From: WLMZ01 sp039920665
Lineage (GTDB): Bacteria > Actinomycetota > Acidimicrobiia > Acidimicrobiales > Ilumatobacteraceae
Assembly (NCBI GenBank): GCA_039920665.1
Contig: JBDSDH010000167.1
Span: 1-17,025, forward strand
DNA: 17,025 nucleotides
Direction of reading: 5' to 3'
This document shows, piece after piece, positions 1 through 7,710 of the stretch. Under the pieces are notes generated by a model that worked only from the letters and a program-made list of their open reading frames with translations, did no database searches and was not told where the DNA came from. Each line of letters begins with the position of its first letter. The stretch's first letter is position 1. Both the position numbers and the translations under genes were made by a program.

Positions 1-2
1 AG

Positions 3-1664
3 ATCGGGCCGGCAGTCGTCGGCGGCGAGGAGTTGCGTGTCTACATCAACGCCGCACCATCGTTGCGCTCCATCTGGACCGCCAGTGAGACCAATGGCGA
101 TGCAGCATTCCTGGTCTTCCAAGACGAACGCTTCACCTACGCCGAGTCGCACGCGACCGTCCGCAGATTGGTCGCCCATCTGACAGCGGCGGGGGTCGGC
201 AAAGGCGACCGGGTCGCGATCGCCATGCGAAACTTTCCGGAATGGGTGACGTCGTTCTGGGCGGTGCAATCGCTCGGCGCCGTCGTCGTCAGCATGAACG
301 CGTGGTGGACGCCGGCAGAGAATGAATACGCCCTCGCTGACAGCGGAGCGATCGCATTGATCGCCGATGGCGAGCGCTACGAGCGGGTGAGGGGCGACAT
401 GCTGCAACGCTGCGCGATCCCGACGGTAATCGTCGTTCGCGCCGATGGTGCGACCCTCGATCCGGGCCACGTCCACTGGGCGGACATCAACGGCCTCGAC
501 GATCCCGGTTCCTTGCCGGACGTCGCCATCGCCCCTGACGACGACGCGACGATCCTGTACACATCGGGCACCACGGGGTTCCCGAAGGGAGCGGTCGGCT
601 CGAACCGCAACCACATCACCAACATCACCAACACCCTGGTTGGTGGCGTGGTTGCGATGATGACCGCTCCACCGGCGCCGGCCCCAGCGGCGCCGGCGAT
701 CGATCCTGCCATTGAGCCTGCGCCGGCGCTGCAGGGCGCAGCGCTGTGGATGTTTCCTTTCTTCCACATCGCCGGTGTCACGGGTATCTGCGTGCTCACT
801 GCCACCGGTGGTCGAATCATCATCCAGTACAAGTTCGACGCGGCGGACGCGCTGGCGATCATCGAACGCGAACGGGTCACCACCGTGGCCGGCGTGCCCA
901 CCGTCGTGCGTTCGATCCTCGAGCACCCCGATGCTGCGACGCGCGATCTCAGCACACTCTCCGGCATCTCCCAGGGTGGGTCGCCCGTGCCGCCCGACAG
1001 CATTGCCAAGATCGAAACCGAGTTCGCCGGCAAGGTTTCGCCCGGCAACGGCTACGGGCTGACCGAGACGACGTCGGCCGTCATCGCCAACAGCGGCGCG
1101 ATGTACTTCGACAAGAAGGACAGCGTTGGTCTGGCGATGCCCGGAACCGACGTCCGGATCGTCGATGAAGCAGGCAACGACGTGGCTCCGGGAGGCGTCG
1201 GTGAGGTGTGGGTGCGGGGTCCGAACAACGTGCGTGGCTACTGGAACAAGCCGACGGAGACGGCCGAAGCGTTCACCAACGGTTGGTTCCACACCGGCGA
1301 TGCAGGTCGGATCGACGCAGACGGTTTCGTGTACGTGGTCGACCGGATCAAGGACATGGTGCTTCGCGGCGGCGAGAACGTCTACTGCGCCGAGGTCGAG
1401 GCCGCGATCTTCGAACACCCGGCTGTCGCCGATGTGGCCGTGTTCGGCATTCCCCACGCCCGTCTCGGCGAGGAGGTCGCAACGGCGGTCATCCTCAAGC
1501 CGGGGATGTCGATGTCAGCGACTGAGCTGCAGTCGTACCTCGGAGGCAAGCTGGCCCCGTTCAAGGTGCCGTCGGCGGTGTACGTCCGGTCCGACGAACT
1601 ACCCCGCAACGCGACCGGCAAGGTCCTCAAGAAGGACTTGCGCCAGCAGTACTCGACCGTCTGA
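3..1664 (+). CDS. Acyl-CoA synthetase, class I adenylate-forming (FadD-like), 5' end cut by window edge
   Basis: ATP-dependent ligase that would activate a carboxylic acid to acyl-AMP and then acyl-CoA in the cytoplasm. The frame is open to the left edge. The codons before TTG 33 read like family N-termini (Gly-Gly-Glu-Glu-Leu-Arg-Val-Tyr), so the true start probably lies upstream and TTG 33 is internal. Counting from TTG 33: ATP-binding loop YTSGTTGFPKG at 176-186, YGLTET at 341-346, TGD at 421-423, the hinge DRIKDM near 438-443, and catalytic Lys530 in NATGK. All core motifs are present, so the enzyme should be active. An Ala/Pro-rich stretch at about 212-233 interrupts the region after the P-loop. 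The acyl substrate is unknown. DUF3995 follows after a short gap, possibly co-transcribed. Confidence 0.93.
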   Translation: MGPAVVGGEELRVYINAAPSLRSIWTASETNGDAAFLVFQDERFTYAESHATVRRLVAHLTAAGVGKGDRVAIAMRNFPEWVTSFWAVQSLGAVVVSMNAWWTPAENEYALADSGAIALIADGERYERVRGDMLQRCAIPTVIVVRADGATLDPGHVHWADINGLDDPGSLPDVAIAPDDDATILYTSGTTGFPKGAVGSNRNHITNITNTLVGGVVAMMTAPPAPAPAAPAIDPAIEPAPALQGAALWMFPFFHIAGVTGICVLTATGGRIIIQYKFDAADALAIIERERVTTVAGVPTVVRSILEHPDAATRDLSTLSGISQGGSPVPPDSIAKIETEFAGKVSPGNGYGLTETTSAVIANSGAMYFDKKDSVGLAMPGTDVRIVDEAGNDVAPGGVGEVWVRGPNNVRGYWNKPTETAEAFTNGWFHTGDAGRIDADGFVYVVDRIKDMVLRGGENVYCAEVEAAIFEHPAVADVAVFGIPHARLGEEVATAVILKPGMSMSATELQSYLGGKLAPFKVPSAVYVRSDELPRNATGKVLKKDLRQQYSTV

Positions 1665-1731
1665 CTTCCGCACATCAGTGGCAGCACCAGGACTTTGCAA
1701 CCGCGCCCTCGTGCGCGCCATCCTTGCCCAC

Positions 1732-2145
1732 ATGACCCGGACGGCATCGACAACAGCGATCACGTTGACCACGATCGCTGCTCTGCACGCCGTCTGGGGT
1801 GCCGGCGCATCGTTTCCGTTTCCAGACAGCGCAGCACTCGCCGACACAGTCACCGGTTCAGGTGCCTTGCCCGCGCCGCGGGAGTGCTTCGCCGTTGCCG
1901 GCCTGATGCTGTTCGCTGCCGGTGTCGTGAGCGAGGTGTTGCCGATCGGGCCGATGGCGAGGCGGATCGGATCGGGCGGCGTCGCTGCCGTCCTCGGAAC
2001 GCGAGGGGTCGCCGGTGTCCTCGGTCGCACGGGCTCACTGGTTCCGTGGACGCCGTCGGAGCGGTTCAACCGGCTTGACCGCAGGTTGTATGGGCCGCTC
2101 TGTCTGCTCTTGGCCGGAGGCGCCGCCATGTCGGCTCGCCGCTGA
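1732..2145 (+). CDS. DUF3995 small integral membrane protein
   Basis: A 137-residue membrane protein of unknown function. Hydrophobic segments lie at about 8-27, 51-72, 80-98 and 119-134, giving four likely membrane passes. The C-terminal stretch RFNRLDRRLYGPLCLLLA resembles the conserved end of DUF3995 proteins, where an Arg/Leu/Asp/Tyr pattern precedes the last helix. I chose ATG 1732; GTG 1711 is in frame and seven codons longer, and neither has a clear Shine-Dalgarno. The frame stays open far upstream, but that part is the shadow of the ligase gene. It lies 67 bases after the ligase stop. No catalytic residues are evident and the family has no assigned role that I know of. Confidence 0.75.
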   Translation: MTRTASTTAITLTTIAALHAVWGAGASFPFPDSAALADTVTGSGALPAPRECFAVAGLMLFAAGVVSEVLPIGPMARRIGSGGVAAVLGTRGVAGVLGRTGSLVPWTPSERFNRLDRRLYGPLCLLLAGGAAMSARR

Positions 2146-2251
2146 CATCGACGCTGGCGTTGCCAGACACCGCACTAGTCTGAGCGTACTCACCACCTCG
2201 GTCGGCGCCTCACCGCGATCGTATGGACGACACGATGAAAGCGTGGAACCA

Positions 2252-2947
2252 ATGAGCACTGGCGCTCCAGGAAGTATCGAAGAACTGTTGTCTCAGATCC
2301 CGATGGACCAGCTGAGCTCGATGCTCGGCGTCGCACCTGACCAGGCCGAATCTGCCGTGCGTGAGGCCTTGCCGACACTGCTTGCCGGGATGCAGGCCAA
2401 TGCGGCAGATCCGGCCGGCGCAGCGTCACTGACCGACGCGCTCAGCCAGCACGACGGCAGCTTGCTCGATGGCGGCATCGACTTCGACCAGGTCGACACT
2501 GTGGACGGGTCCAAGATCGTCAGCCATGTGTTCGGCGACAACGAGGACGCTGTCGTCAACCAACTCGGAGGCGCCGGCAGATTGGGCGGCCTCGGTGGAT
2601 TGCTCGGTGGCGGAATGATGTCGAAGTTGCTGCCGATGCTGGCGCCACTGGTGATGGCCTGGCTGGCAAAGTCGTCCAGCGGCCGCTCCAAGTCAGCGCC
2701 CTCGGATGACACCTCGCACGACTCCGACTCATCTGGCGGGCTCGGTGGCCTTGGTGGACTCGGTGGATTGCTCGGCGGCGGCGGTCTCGGGGACATTCTC
2801 GGCGGCTTGGTCGGCGGCGGTGGGTCGACCTCGACCGCCGGCTCGAATGCAGGATCCGATACGGGCGCCAGTTCGTCGAGCGGCGGTCTCGGTGGACTCG
2901 GCGACGTGTTCGGCGGCCTCCTCGGCGGCGGAACGAAGAAGAACTAA
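2252..2947 (+). CDS. DUF937 domain protein with Gly/Leu-rich low-complexity tail
   Basis: A 231-residue soluble-looking protein of unknown function. Residues 8-105 match the DUF937 pattern: a short helix (IEELLSQIPMDQLSSMLGV), then QAESAVREALPTLLAGMQANA, a DGSLLDG turn at 68-74, and KIVSHVFG at 88-95. Residues 105-122 and 161-226 are GLGGLGGLLGGG-type repeats split by a Ser/Asp/Thr linker; residues 123-139 (MMSKLLPMLAPLVMAWL) are hydrophobic. ATG 2252 was chosen because it starts the recognisable domain; GTG 2243 is three codons upstream. A ten-codon frame (ATG 2223) ends by overlapping this ATG as ATGA, which could be chance. The gene converges on the phosphodiesterase gene with a shared hairpin between them. 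Confidence 0.8.
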   Translation: MSTGAPGSIEELLSQIPMDQLSSMLGVAPDQAESAVREALPTLLAGMQANAADPAGAASLTDALSQHDGSLLDGGIDFDQVDTVDGSKIVSHVFGDNEDAVVNQLGGAGRLGGLGGLLGGGMMSKLLPMLAPLVMAWLAKSSSGRSKSAPSDDTSHDSDSSGGLGGLGGLGGLLGGGGLGDILGGLVGGGGSTSTAGSNAGSDTGASSSSGGLGGLGDVFGGLLGGGTKKN

Positions 2948-2955
2948 CAATTGGC

Positions 2956-2980
2956 TCGCAGGGCTGATTCAGCCCTGCGA
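2956..2980. terminator. Bidirectional hairpin between convergent genes
   Basis: Perfect inverted repeat with arms TCGCAGGGCTGA and TCAGCCCTGCGA around one central T. It sits 8 bases after the DUF937 stop and overlaps the last codons and stop of the minus-strand phosphodiesterase gene. Neither side has a clear T-tract, so it would be a U-less hairpin terminator or a transcript-end stabiliser. Its role is inferred from its position. Confidence 0.65.
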
Positions 2981-3760
2981 CCAGACGCCTCGCCGCTCCA
3001 TGACCTCGTGGAGCACAGCGGGCCGGTCGGTCATGATGCCGTCGACGCCGAGGTCGAGCAACCGCTCGATCTCGACTTCGTCGTCGATGATCCAGGCGTG
3101 CACGGCGATGCCGAGTTGATGGGCGTGGTCGACGAACTTCTGGTTGATGACGAGCAGTGGCCCTTGGCGAACGGGCACCTGCGCGGCTTGACCCGGAGCC
3201 CGGAATGATCGACCGTAGCGGAGCTGCGACACTGCCCCCGGGCCGAGCGCCGTACACAACTCGGCGCCGAGAATGCTGCGCAGTCGCCGCACCCGGCGAT
3301 CGCTGAACGCACCGACACACACTCGGTCGAGTGCCTTGGTCCGGCGGAGTGCTGCGACGAGCGCCGGAACGGCGGCATCGCTCTTGCAATCGATGTTGAC
3401 CCTGGCCTCAGGCCACGCGCCGAGCATCTCCTCCAACGTCGGGATCGGCGCAACGCCGTCGACGCGTGCCTGCTGCAATTGGTCCCAGGTCATCTCGGCA
3501 ATCCGGCGATCGATGCCACATGTGCGTTGCAAGTTGAAGTCGTGGAACGCGACCAGCACGCCATCCGACGTGACCTGGACATCGGTCTCGATGTAGCGGT
3601 AGCCGAGATCGATCGCATATTGGAACGCCGGCATCGTGTTCTCCGGCGCTTCACTGGCCCCGCCCCGGTGGGCGAACGGGATCGGCCCGTCCCACTCCAG
3701 ATACGGATGCGGGGCCGCGCTCGTGCGATTGAACCGACGGACGATCGGAGATGAAGACAC
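2969..3760 (-). CDS. Glycerophosphodiester phosphodiesterase (GDPD family)
   Basis: Hydrolyses glycerophosphodiesters to glycerol-3-phosphate and an alcohol, feeding phospholipid turnover. From GTG 3760 it is 263 residues, the usual single-domain length. It shows the family motifs: HRGG at 31-34 (catalytic His31), APEN at 38-41, ETD at 58-60 (metal ligands), FHD at 72-74 (second catalytic His73), NIDCK at 122-126, and the end-of-barrel GVDGIMTDRP at 239-248. No signal peptide is seen, so it is probably cytoplasmic. The frame is open up to 3949, but that extension reads through the 52-bp tandem repeats and looks non-coding. The GTG has a -10-like GATACT six bases upstream and no clear leader. 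Confidence 0.93.
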   Translation of the reverse strand: MSSSPIVRRFNRTSAAPHPYLEWDGPIPFAHRGGASEAPENTMPAFQYAIDLGYRYIETDVQVTSDGVLVAFHDFNLQRTCGIDRRIAEMTWDQLQQARVDGVAPIPTLEEMLGAWPEARVNIDCKSDAAVPALVAALRRTKALDRVCVGAFSDRRVRRLRSILGAELCTALGPGAVSQLRYGRSFRAPGQAAQVPVRQGPLLVINQKFVDHAHQLGIAVHAWIIDDEVEIERLLDLGVDGIMTDRPAVLHEVMERRGVWSQG

Positions 3761-3766
3761 GCCCTC

Positions 3767-3772
3767 AGTATC
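3767..3772 (-). promoter_or_regulatory. -10-like box for the phosphodiesterase gene
   Basis: On the minus strand this reads GATACT, six bases before GTG 3760, which would give a leaderless or nearly leaderless transcript. The -35 position falls beside the first 52-bp repeat and shows no consensus. Confidence 0.4.
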
Positions 3773-3784
3773 ACCGATCCCGGT

Positions 3785-3915
3785 GGTGGGCGGGCTGTTT
3801 GGTGACCGCCGGGTTGGGCAGGAAACATCCGGCAGTGGTGGGCGGGCTGTTTGGTGACCGGCGGGTTGGGCAGCAAACATCCGGCAGTGGTGGGCGGGCT
3901 GTTTGCCGACCGGCG
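3785..3915. repeat. 52-bp tandem repeat, 2.5 copies, in a divergent promoter region
   Basis: Copy 1 is 3785-3836, copy 2 is 3837-3888, and a partial copy runs from 3889 to about 3915. Copies 1 and 2 differ at only two positions that I can see. The unit begins GGTGGGCGGGCTGTTTGG and ends AAACATCCGGCAGT. In copy 2, TGTTTG and CAAACA form an inverted pair about 20 bases apart. The unit is not a multiple of three bases, which argues against coding. It fills most of the gap between the divergent phosphodiesterase and aldehyde dehydrogenase genes. Confidence 0.93.
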
Positions 3916-3929
3916 TCGGCGGCGAGGGG

Positions 3930-3935
3930 TAGCGT
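3930..3935 (+). promoter_or_regulatory. -10 box for leaderless aldehyde dehydrogenase mRNA
   Basis: TAGCGT lies seven bases before ATG 3943, so transcription would begin at or next to the start codon. No Shine-Dalgarno is present. The corresponding -35 would fall in the last partial 52-bp repeat. Confidence 0.55.
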
Positions 3936-3942
3936 CGGCGGC

Positions 3943-5400
3943 ATGTCATCTGCAGCGTCCTCAGCCGATCAGGTCCGCGCCATCCCGCTCGCCGGTGAGC
4001 GATTCACCGGCGCTGGAACGAACGAATCGACCGAGGTGCGGGCGCCGTACGACAACACGTTGATCGGACAAATTCCGGCGTGCACCGCCGCCGACGTCGA
4101 CCGTGCAGTGGCCGTCGCCGTGGCGGCCCTTCGAGCTGGCCCACTTCCGCTTTGGCAGCGAGCCGAGATCCTCGACACTGCGGCGGTACGGCTCGCCGCC
4201 CGTCGGGATGAGTTCGCCGAGATCATCAGTCGGGAAGCTGCCAAGCCGATCAAGACCGCCCGGGTCGAGGCCGAGCGGGCAGTCGGCACGTTCCAGTTCG
4301 CGGCGGCAGAGGCTCGCAAGCTCAGCGGCGAGATGATCCCGCTCGACGCGATCCCGTCCGGCGAGGGCAAGCTCGGGTTCACCCTGCGAGTGCCAATCGG
4401 CGTGGTCGGAGCGATTGCGCCGTTCAACTTCCCGCTCAACCTCGTCGTCCACAAGCTCGCACCGGCCATTGCCGCAGGTTGCCCAGTGGTTCTCAAGCCC
4501 GCTTCGCAGACGCCGTTCAGCGCGATCGTGCTGGCCGAGATGTTGATCGATGAATGCGGGCTTCCACCCGAGCAACTGCAGATCGTCACGGGCGGCGGCG
4601 GCACCGTTGGCAACGCGCTCGTCGATCATCCCGACATCGCCCTGATCACGTTCACGGGCTCACCCGACGTCGGTTGGGGCATCCGTGCCCGAGCGCCTCG
4701 CAAGCGAGTGGGTCTCGAACTCGGCAACAACGCTCCGGTGATCATCGAACCCGATGGCGACTGGAAGTCGGCTGCGGCCAAGATCAGGACAGCCGGCTTC
4801 AGTCACGCTGGGCAGAGTTGCATCAGCACCCAACGGATCTACGTCCACTCGTCGATCGCTGAGGCCTTCACGGATGCGCTCGTGGCCGGCGTGGAGACCC
4901 TCGTCGTCGGCGACCCGGGCGATGAGGCCACCGATGTCTCGGCGTTGATCTCGACCAAAGAGCGCGATCGTGTGAAGAACTGGATCGACGAGGCGGTGGC
5001 CGCCGGAGCAACGGTGCTCAGTGGCGGTGACATCGGCGACGATGGGGTGCTGCGCCCGACGGTGCTCGGTGGGGTCCTGCCCGAGATGAAGGTCTGCGCC
5101 GGCGAAGTGTTCGGACCAGTGGTCGGCATCGCAACGTATGACGATCTCGACGAAGCCCTCCGCCTCGCCAACGACACCGCGTACGGCCTCCAGGCCGGCA
5201 TCTTCACGAGCGACATCACCAAGGGATTGAAGGCGATCCATGCCCTCGACTTTGGTGGCGTGCTGGTCAACGAGGTCCCGACGTGGCGGGCCGATCAACA
5301 GCCGTACGGCGGACTGCGCGACAGCGGCAACACTCGTGAGGGCCCGGCGTTCAGTGTCAAGGAGATGACCGAGATCCGGATGGTGGTCATCTCCGGCTGA
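3943..5400 (+). CDS. NAD(P)+-dependent aldehyde dehydrogenase
   Basis: Oxidises an aldehyde to its acid (or acyl-CoA) in the cytoplasm. The 485 residues are the normal family length. Visible motifs: PFNFP at 160-164 (Asn162, oxyanion), VLKPA at 183-187 (Lys185, cofactor), FTGSPDVG at 237-244 (cofactor loop), LELG with general base Glu259, catalytic Cys293 in GQSCIS, and EVFGP at 388-392. The LELGNNAPVII and GQSCISTQRIYV wording resembles the branch that includes lactaldehyde and phosphonoacetaldehyde dehydrogenase-like enzymes, but the substrate is not assignable. ATG 3943 is chosen over the upstream open frame because that frame runs through the tandem repeats and a -10 box sits just before this ATG. 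Confidence 0.95.
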   Translation: MSSAASSADQVRAIPLAGERFTGAGTNESTEVRAPYDNTLIGQIPACTAADVDRAVAVAVAALRAGPLPLWQRAEILDTAAVRLAARRDEFAEIISREAAKPIKTARVEAERAVGTFQFAAAEARKLSGEMIPLDAIPSGEGKLGFTLRVPIGVVGAIAPFNFPLNLVVHKLAPAIAAGCPVVLKPASQTPFSAIVLAEMLIDECGLPPEQLQIVTGGGGTVGNALVDHPDIALITFTGSPDVGWGIRARAPRKRVGLELGNNAPVIIEPDGDWKSAAAKIRTAGFSHAGQSCISTQRIYVHSSIAEAFTDALVAGVETLVVGDPGDEATDVSALISTKERDRVKNWIDEAVAAGATVLSGGDIGDDGVLRPTVLGGVLPEMKVCAGEVFGPVVGIATYDDLDEALRLANDTAYGLQAGIFTSDITKGLKAIHALDFGGVLVNEVPTWRADQQPYGGLRDSGNTREGPAFSVKEMTEIRMVVISG

Positions 5401-5408
5401 GTGACAGC

Positions 5409-5421
5409 GACCCGTCGGGTC
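5409..5421. terminator. Small hairpin between convergent genes (weak)
   Basis: GACCCG and CGGGTC flank one T in the gap between the aldehyde dehydrogenase stop and the stop of the minus-strand ligase. The stem is short and has no T-tract. Being the only structure in a 19-base convergent gap, it is a weak terminator candidate. Confidence 0.25.
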
Positions 5422-6970
5422 AGATGCTGCGCCCGGCTTCTTTCCAGTACTCGTCCTTGAGCAGACGCTTGTACAGCTTGCCCGTCGGGTGGCGGGGGAG
5501 TTCGGTGCGGAAGTCGATGCTGCGAGGGCACTTCACGTCGGCGAGATGGCTGCGACAGAACAGGATCAGCTCCGATGCGAGTGCCTTCGCCGCAGCGTCG
5601 TCGGCCGGCATCTCGACGGGTTGGACCACTGCCTTGACTTCCTCACCGAAGTCGTCGTTGGGTACTCCGAACACGGCGACATCGATCACTTTGGGGTGGG
5701 TGACGAGGATGTTCTCGGCCTCCTGCGGGTAGATGTTCACCCCGCCCGAGATGATCATGTAGGCCTTGCGGTCGGTGAGGTAGAGGAACTTGTCGCTGTC
5801 GAGATAGCCGACATCGCCGAGGGTGCTCCAGCCTTTGGGGTGGCGAGAACTGGCGGTCTTCTCGGCGTCGTTGTGGTACTCGAATTGAGCCCCGCCCTCG
5901 AAGTAGATCGTGCCGCTCTCGTAGGGCGCTACGTCTTCGCCGTCCTCGCCGACGATGTGGACCGTGCAGCCGATGGCCACGCCGACCGTGCCCTCGTGGG
6001 CCAGCCACATCTCGCTGTTGCAGTAGACGAATCCGTTGCCCTCGGTACCTGCGTAATACTCGTGGACAATTGGCCCGAACCATTCGATGATGGCCTTCTT
6101 GACCGGGATCGGGCACGGCGCAGCGGCATGGAGGATGGTCTGCATCGAGCTGACGTCGTACTTGGTGCGCACTTCATCTGGCAGTTTCATCATGCGCACG
6201 AACATGGTCGGCACGACCTGGCTGATCGTGACGTGGTAGCGCTCGATCAGCGACAGGTACTGCTCCGGATCGAAGTGTTCCATCACGACGACGGTGCCGC
6301 CGAGTGCCTGCATCGACATGCTGAAACGCAGCGGAGCGGCGTGGTAGAGCGGCGCGGGGGAGAGGTAGATCGATTCCTGGGTTGCGCCGAACAGCATCCC
6401 CAACACGCCCGTCACCGACACCGGCGTATCGAGCAGGTTGCGAGCCTCGAACTTGCCGGTCACACCCTTGGGCATCCCGGTGGTGCCGGACGAATACAGC
6501 ATGTCGGTCCCAGCGATTCGGGTGGCGAGAGCGGTGTCGGGCTGGGCGGAGACCGCCGCCTCGTAGCTCTCGTAGCCGTCGATCACGCCGTCGAGCATCA
6601 GCCGCAGTTCGATGTTCGGAGTGCGTTCGACGATGTCGGCGGCTTGCTCGGCCTTGTAGGTGCTGGTGATGAAGACCCCGGCCGCGCAATCGTTGAGGAT
6701 GTACGTCAGCTCGTCGGTGGTCAGTCGGCTGGAGCATGCGGTGTAGACGAGCCCGGCGTAGTGACAACCCCACAGCACCTCGAGGAACCTCGGATGGTTC
6801 TCCATGCAGATACCGATGTGGTCGCCTGGTCGCAGACCGGCAGCGAACAACAACTGGCTCAGCTGGTTGGCTGCCGCGTCGAGTTGGGCGAAGGTCTGCA
6901 CCGCACCGGTGGAGGCCATGATGACAGCGGGCTTGTCGGGTGTTGTCGCTACGAACGCGCCTGGGAACAT
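5420..6970 (-). CDS. Acyl-CoA synthetase, class I adenylate-forming (FadD-like)
   Basis: Second ATP-dependent acyl-CoA ligase of the window, 516 residues, complete. Motifs: P-loop YSSGTTGMPKG at 159-169, EYYAGTEG at 304-311, LGDVGY at 384-389, DRKAYMIISGG at 400-410, and catalytic Lys498 in HPTGK. The acid-activating core is intact. EYYAGTEG in place of the more common YGxTE resembles ligases of the CaiC, bile-acid or FadD4-like groups, but the substrate cannot be read from this. It shares no close wording with the ligase at the left edge beyond family motifs, so it is not a recent duplicate. It is divergent from the SirB1-like gene, with a palindromic pair of -10 boxes between them. Confidence 0.93.
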   Translation of the reverse strand: MFPGAFVATTPDKPAVIMASTGAVQTFAQLDAAANQLSQLLFAAGLRPGDHIGICMENHPRFLEVLWGCHYAGLVYTACSSRLTTDELTYILNDCAAGVFITSTYKAEQAADIVERTPNIELRLMLDGVIDGYESYEAAVSAQPDTALATRIAGTDMLYSSGTTGMPKGVTGKFEARNLLDTPVSVTGVLGMLFGATQESIYLSPAPLYHAAPLRFSMSMQALGGTVVVMEHFDPEQYLSLIERYHVTISQVVPTMFVRMMKLPDEVRTKYDVSSMQTILHAAAPCPIPVKKAIIEWFGPIVHEYYAGTEGNGFVYCNSEMWLAHEGTVGVAIGCTVHIVGEDGEDVAPYESGTIYFEGGAQFEYHNDAEKTASSRHPKGWSTLGDVGYLDSDKFLYLTDRKAYMIISGGVNIYPQEAENILVTHPKVIDVAVFGVPNDDFGEEVKAVVQPVEMPADDAAAKALASELILFCRSHLADVKCPRSIDFRTELPRHPTGKLYKRLLKDEYWKEAGRSI

Positions 6971-6978
6971 GACGTTCG

Positions 6979-6984
6979 ACGGTA
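6979..6984 (-). promoter_or_regulatory. -10 box for the minus-strand acyl-CoA synthetase
   Basis: On the minus strand this reads TACCGT, eight bases before ATG 6970, giving a leaderless or nearly leaderless start. It is the left arm of the 20-bp palindrome 6979-6998. Confidence 0.55.
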
Positions 6985-6992
6985 GCCGCGGG

Positions 6993-6998
6993 TACCGT
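6993..6998 (+). promoter_or_regulatory. -10 box for the SirB1-like gene
   Basis: TACCGT lies six bases before GTG 7005, a leaderless layout. It is identical to the opposing -10 box and forms the right arm of the 20-bp palindrome. ATGACG at 6969-6974 is a possible -35, 18 bases upstream. Confidence 0.55.
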
Positions 6999-7004
6999 CG
7001 AGAC

Positions 7005-7694
7005 GTGGATCAGAGGTCGGTCAAGTCGCGCTTTCGTGAGTTGTTGCAGCTGTCGGACAATCGACTGCCGCTCGACGAACTATGTCTGCTGATCTCGCAG
7101 ATGGCTGGTGCCGACATCGACGTCGACGATGAACTGCGCAAGCTCGACGTCGCGGCACGTGCGATCCCGGCCTCGTTCGACGGGCTGATGACCCATCTGT
7201 TCCAAGGTCCAGCTGCTGTTCGAGGTAATGCCGAGGACTATTACAGCCTGAGCAACTCGCTGCTGAGTGAGGTCCATCGCACCGGGCTCGGTATTCCGAT
7301 CACGCTGTCGGTGCTCGGCATCGAACTCGGTCGGCGGGCCGGCGTGGGGATCGTGGGCGTCGGGATGCCCGGTCACTTCCTGGTCCGCAGCGAGAACGAT
7401 CGCGATCTGTTCGCCGACCCGTTCGGTGGTGGGCGAGTGCTCGATCGCGAGGGTGTGCGACGACTGTTCGCCAATATCACGAGTGGCCGAGCGCCCTGGA
7501 GCGAGGCCTACTTCCGGGTTGTCAGCAGTCGTGACATCGTGTTCCGGATCCTCAACAACATCAGCGTCGCGTGTAACAGGAGCCCAGCCGACGCGGTGAA
7601 CCTGCCATGGGTGCTCGAGTTCCTCAGCTGGTTTCCCCACGGTGAGCCGTTCGATCCGAAGGCAGCCGAGCGCGCCATGGCCCGGTACAACTGA
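7005..7694 (+). CDS. SirB1 / transglutaminase-like domain protein
   Basis: A 229-residue cytoplasmic-looking protein related to SirB1 and the N-terminal 'transglutaminase-like' family. It carries the family signature of a DYYSLSNSLLSEV block (78-90), then GLGIPITLSVLGIELGRRAG (94-113), the GVGMPGHFLV turn (118-127) and FADPFGGGRVL (136-146). The family is conserved in bacteria, but its biochemical role is unsettled and I see no convincing Cys-His-Asp triad. GTG 7005 is chosen because it starts just after a -10 box and matches the usual length; the frame is open upstream only as a shadow of the divergent ligase. The flavin-reductase-like gene follows after 16 bases, so the two probably share a transcript. 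Confidence 0.8.
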   Translation: MDQRSVKSRFRELLQLSDNRLPLDELCLLISQMAGADIDVDDELRKLDVAARAIPASFDGLMTHLFQGPAAVRGNAEDYYSLSNSLLSEVHRTGLGIPITLSVLGIELGRRAGVGIVGVGMPGHFLVRSENDRDLFADPFGGGRVLDREGVRRLFANITSGRAPWSEAYFRVVSSRDIVFRILNNISVACNRSPADAVNLPWVLEFLSWFPHGEPFDPKAAERAMARYN

Positions 7695-7710
7695 TCATGG
7701 CGAACCTCTC

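Noticed and set aside
2223..2255. Ten-codon upstream frame (ATG 2223) overlapping the DUF937 start as ATGA
   Set aside because: Too short to judge, no clear ribosome site; possibly a leader peptide but chance is as likely.
2556..3389. 277-codon minus-strand open frame across DUF937 and the phosphodiesterase gene
   Set aside because: Arg-rich shadow covering two real genes in other frames, with no domain.
3785..3915. CRISPR array
   Set aside because: The 52-bp copies are directly adjacent with no unique spacers between them and no cas genes nearby.
3751..3942. N-terminal extension of aldehyde dehydrogenase through the tandem repeats
   Set aside because: Repeat unit length is not a multiple of three, the translated text has no family match, and a -10 box precedes ATG 3943.
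5489..6985. 498-codon open frame on the plus strand opposite the second acyl-CoA synthetase
   Set aside because: It is antisense to a gene with complete catalytic motifs; its protein is rich in Asp, Val, His and Arg with no family resemblance. Long shadow frames are expected at this GC content.
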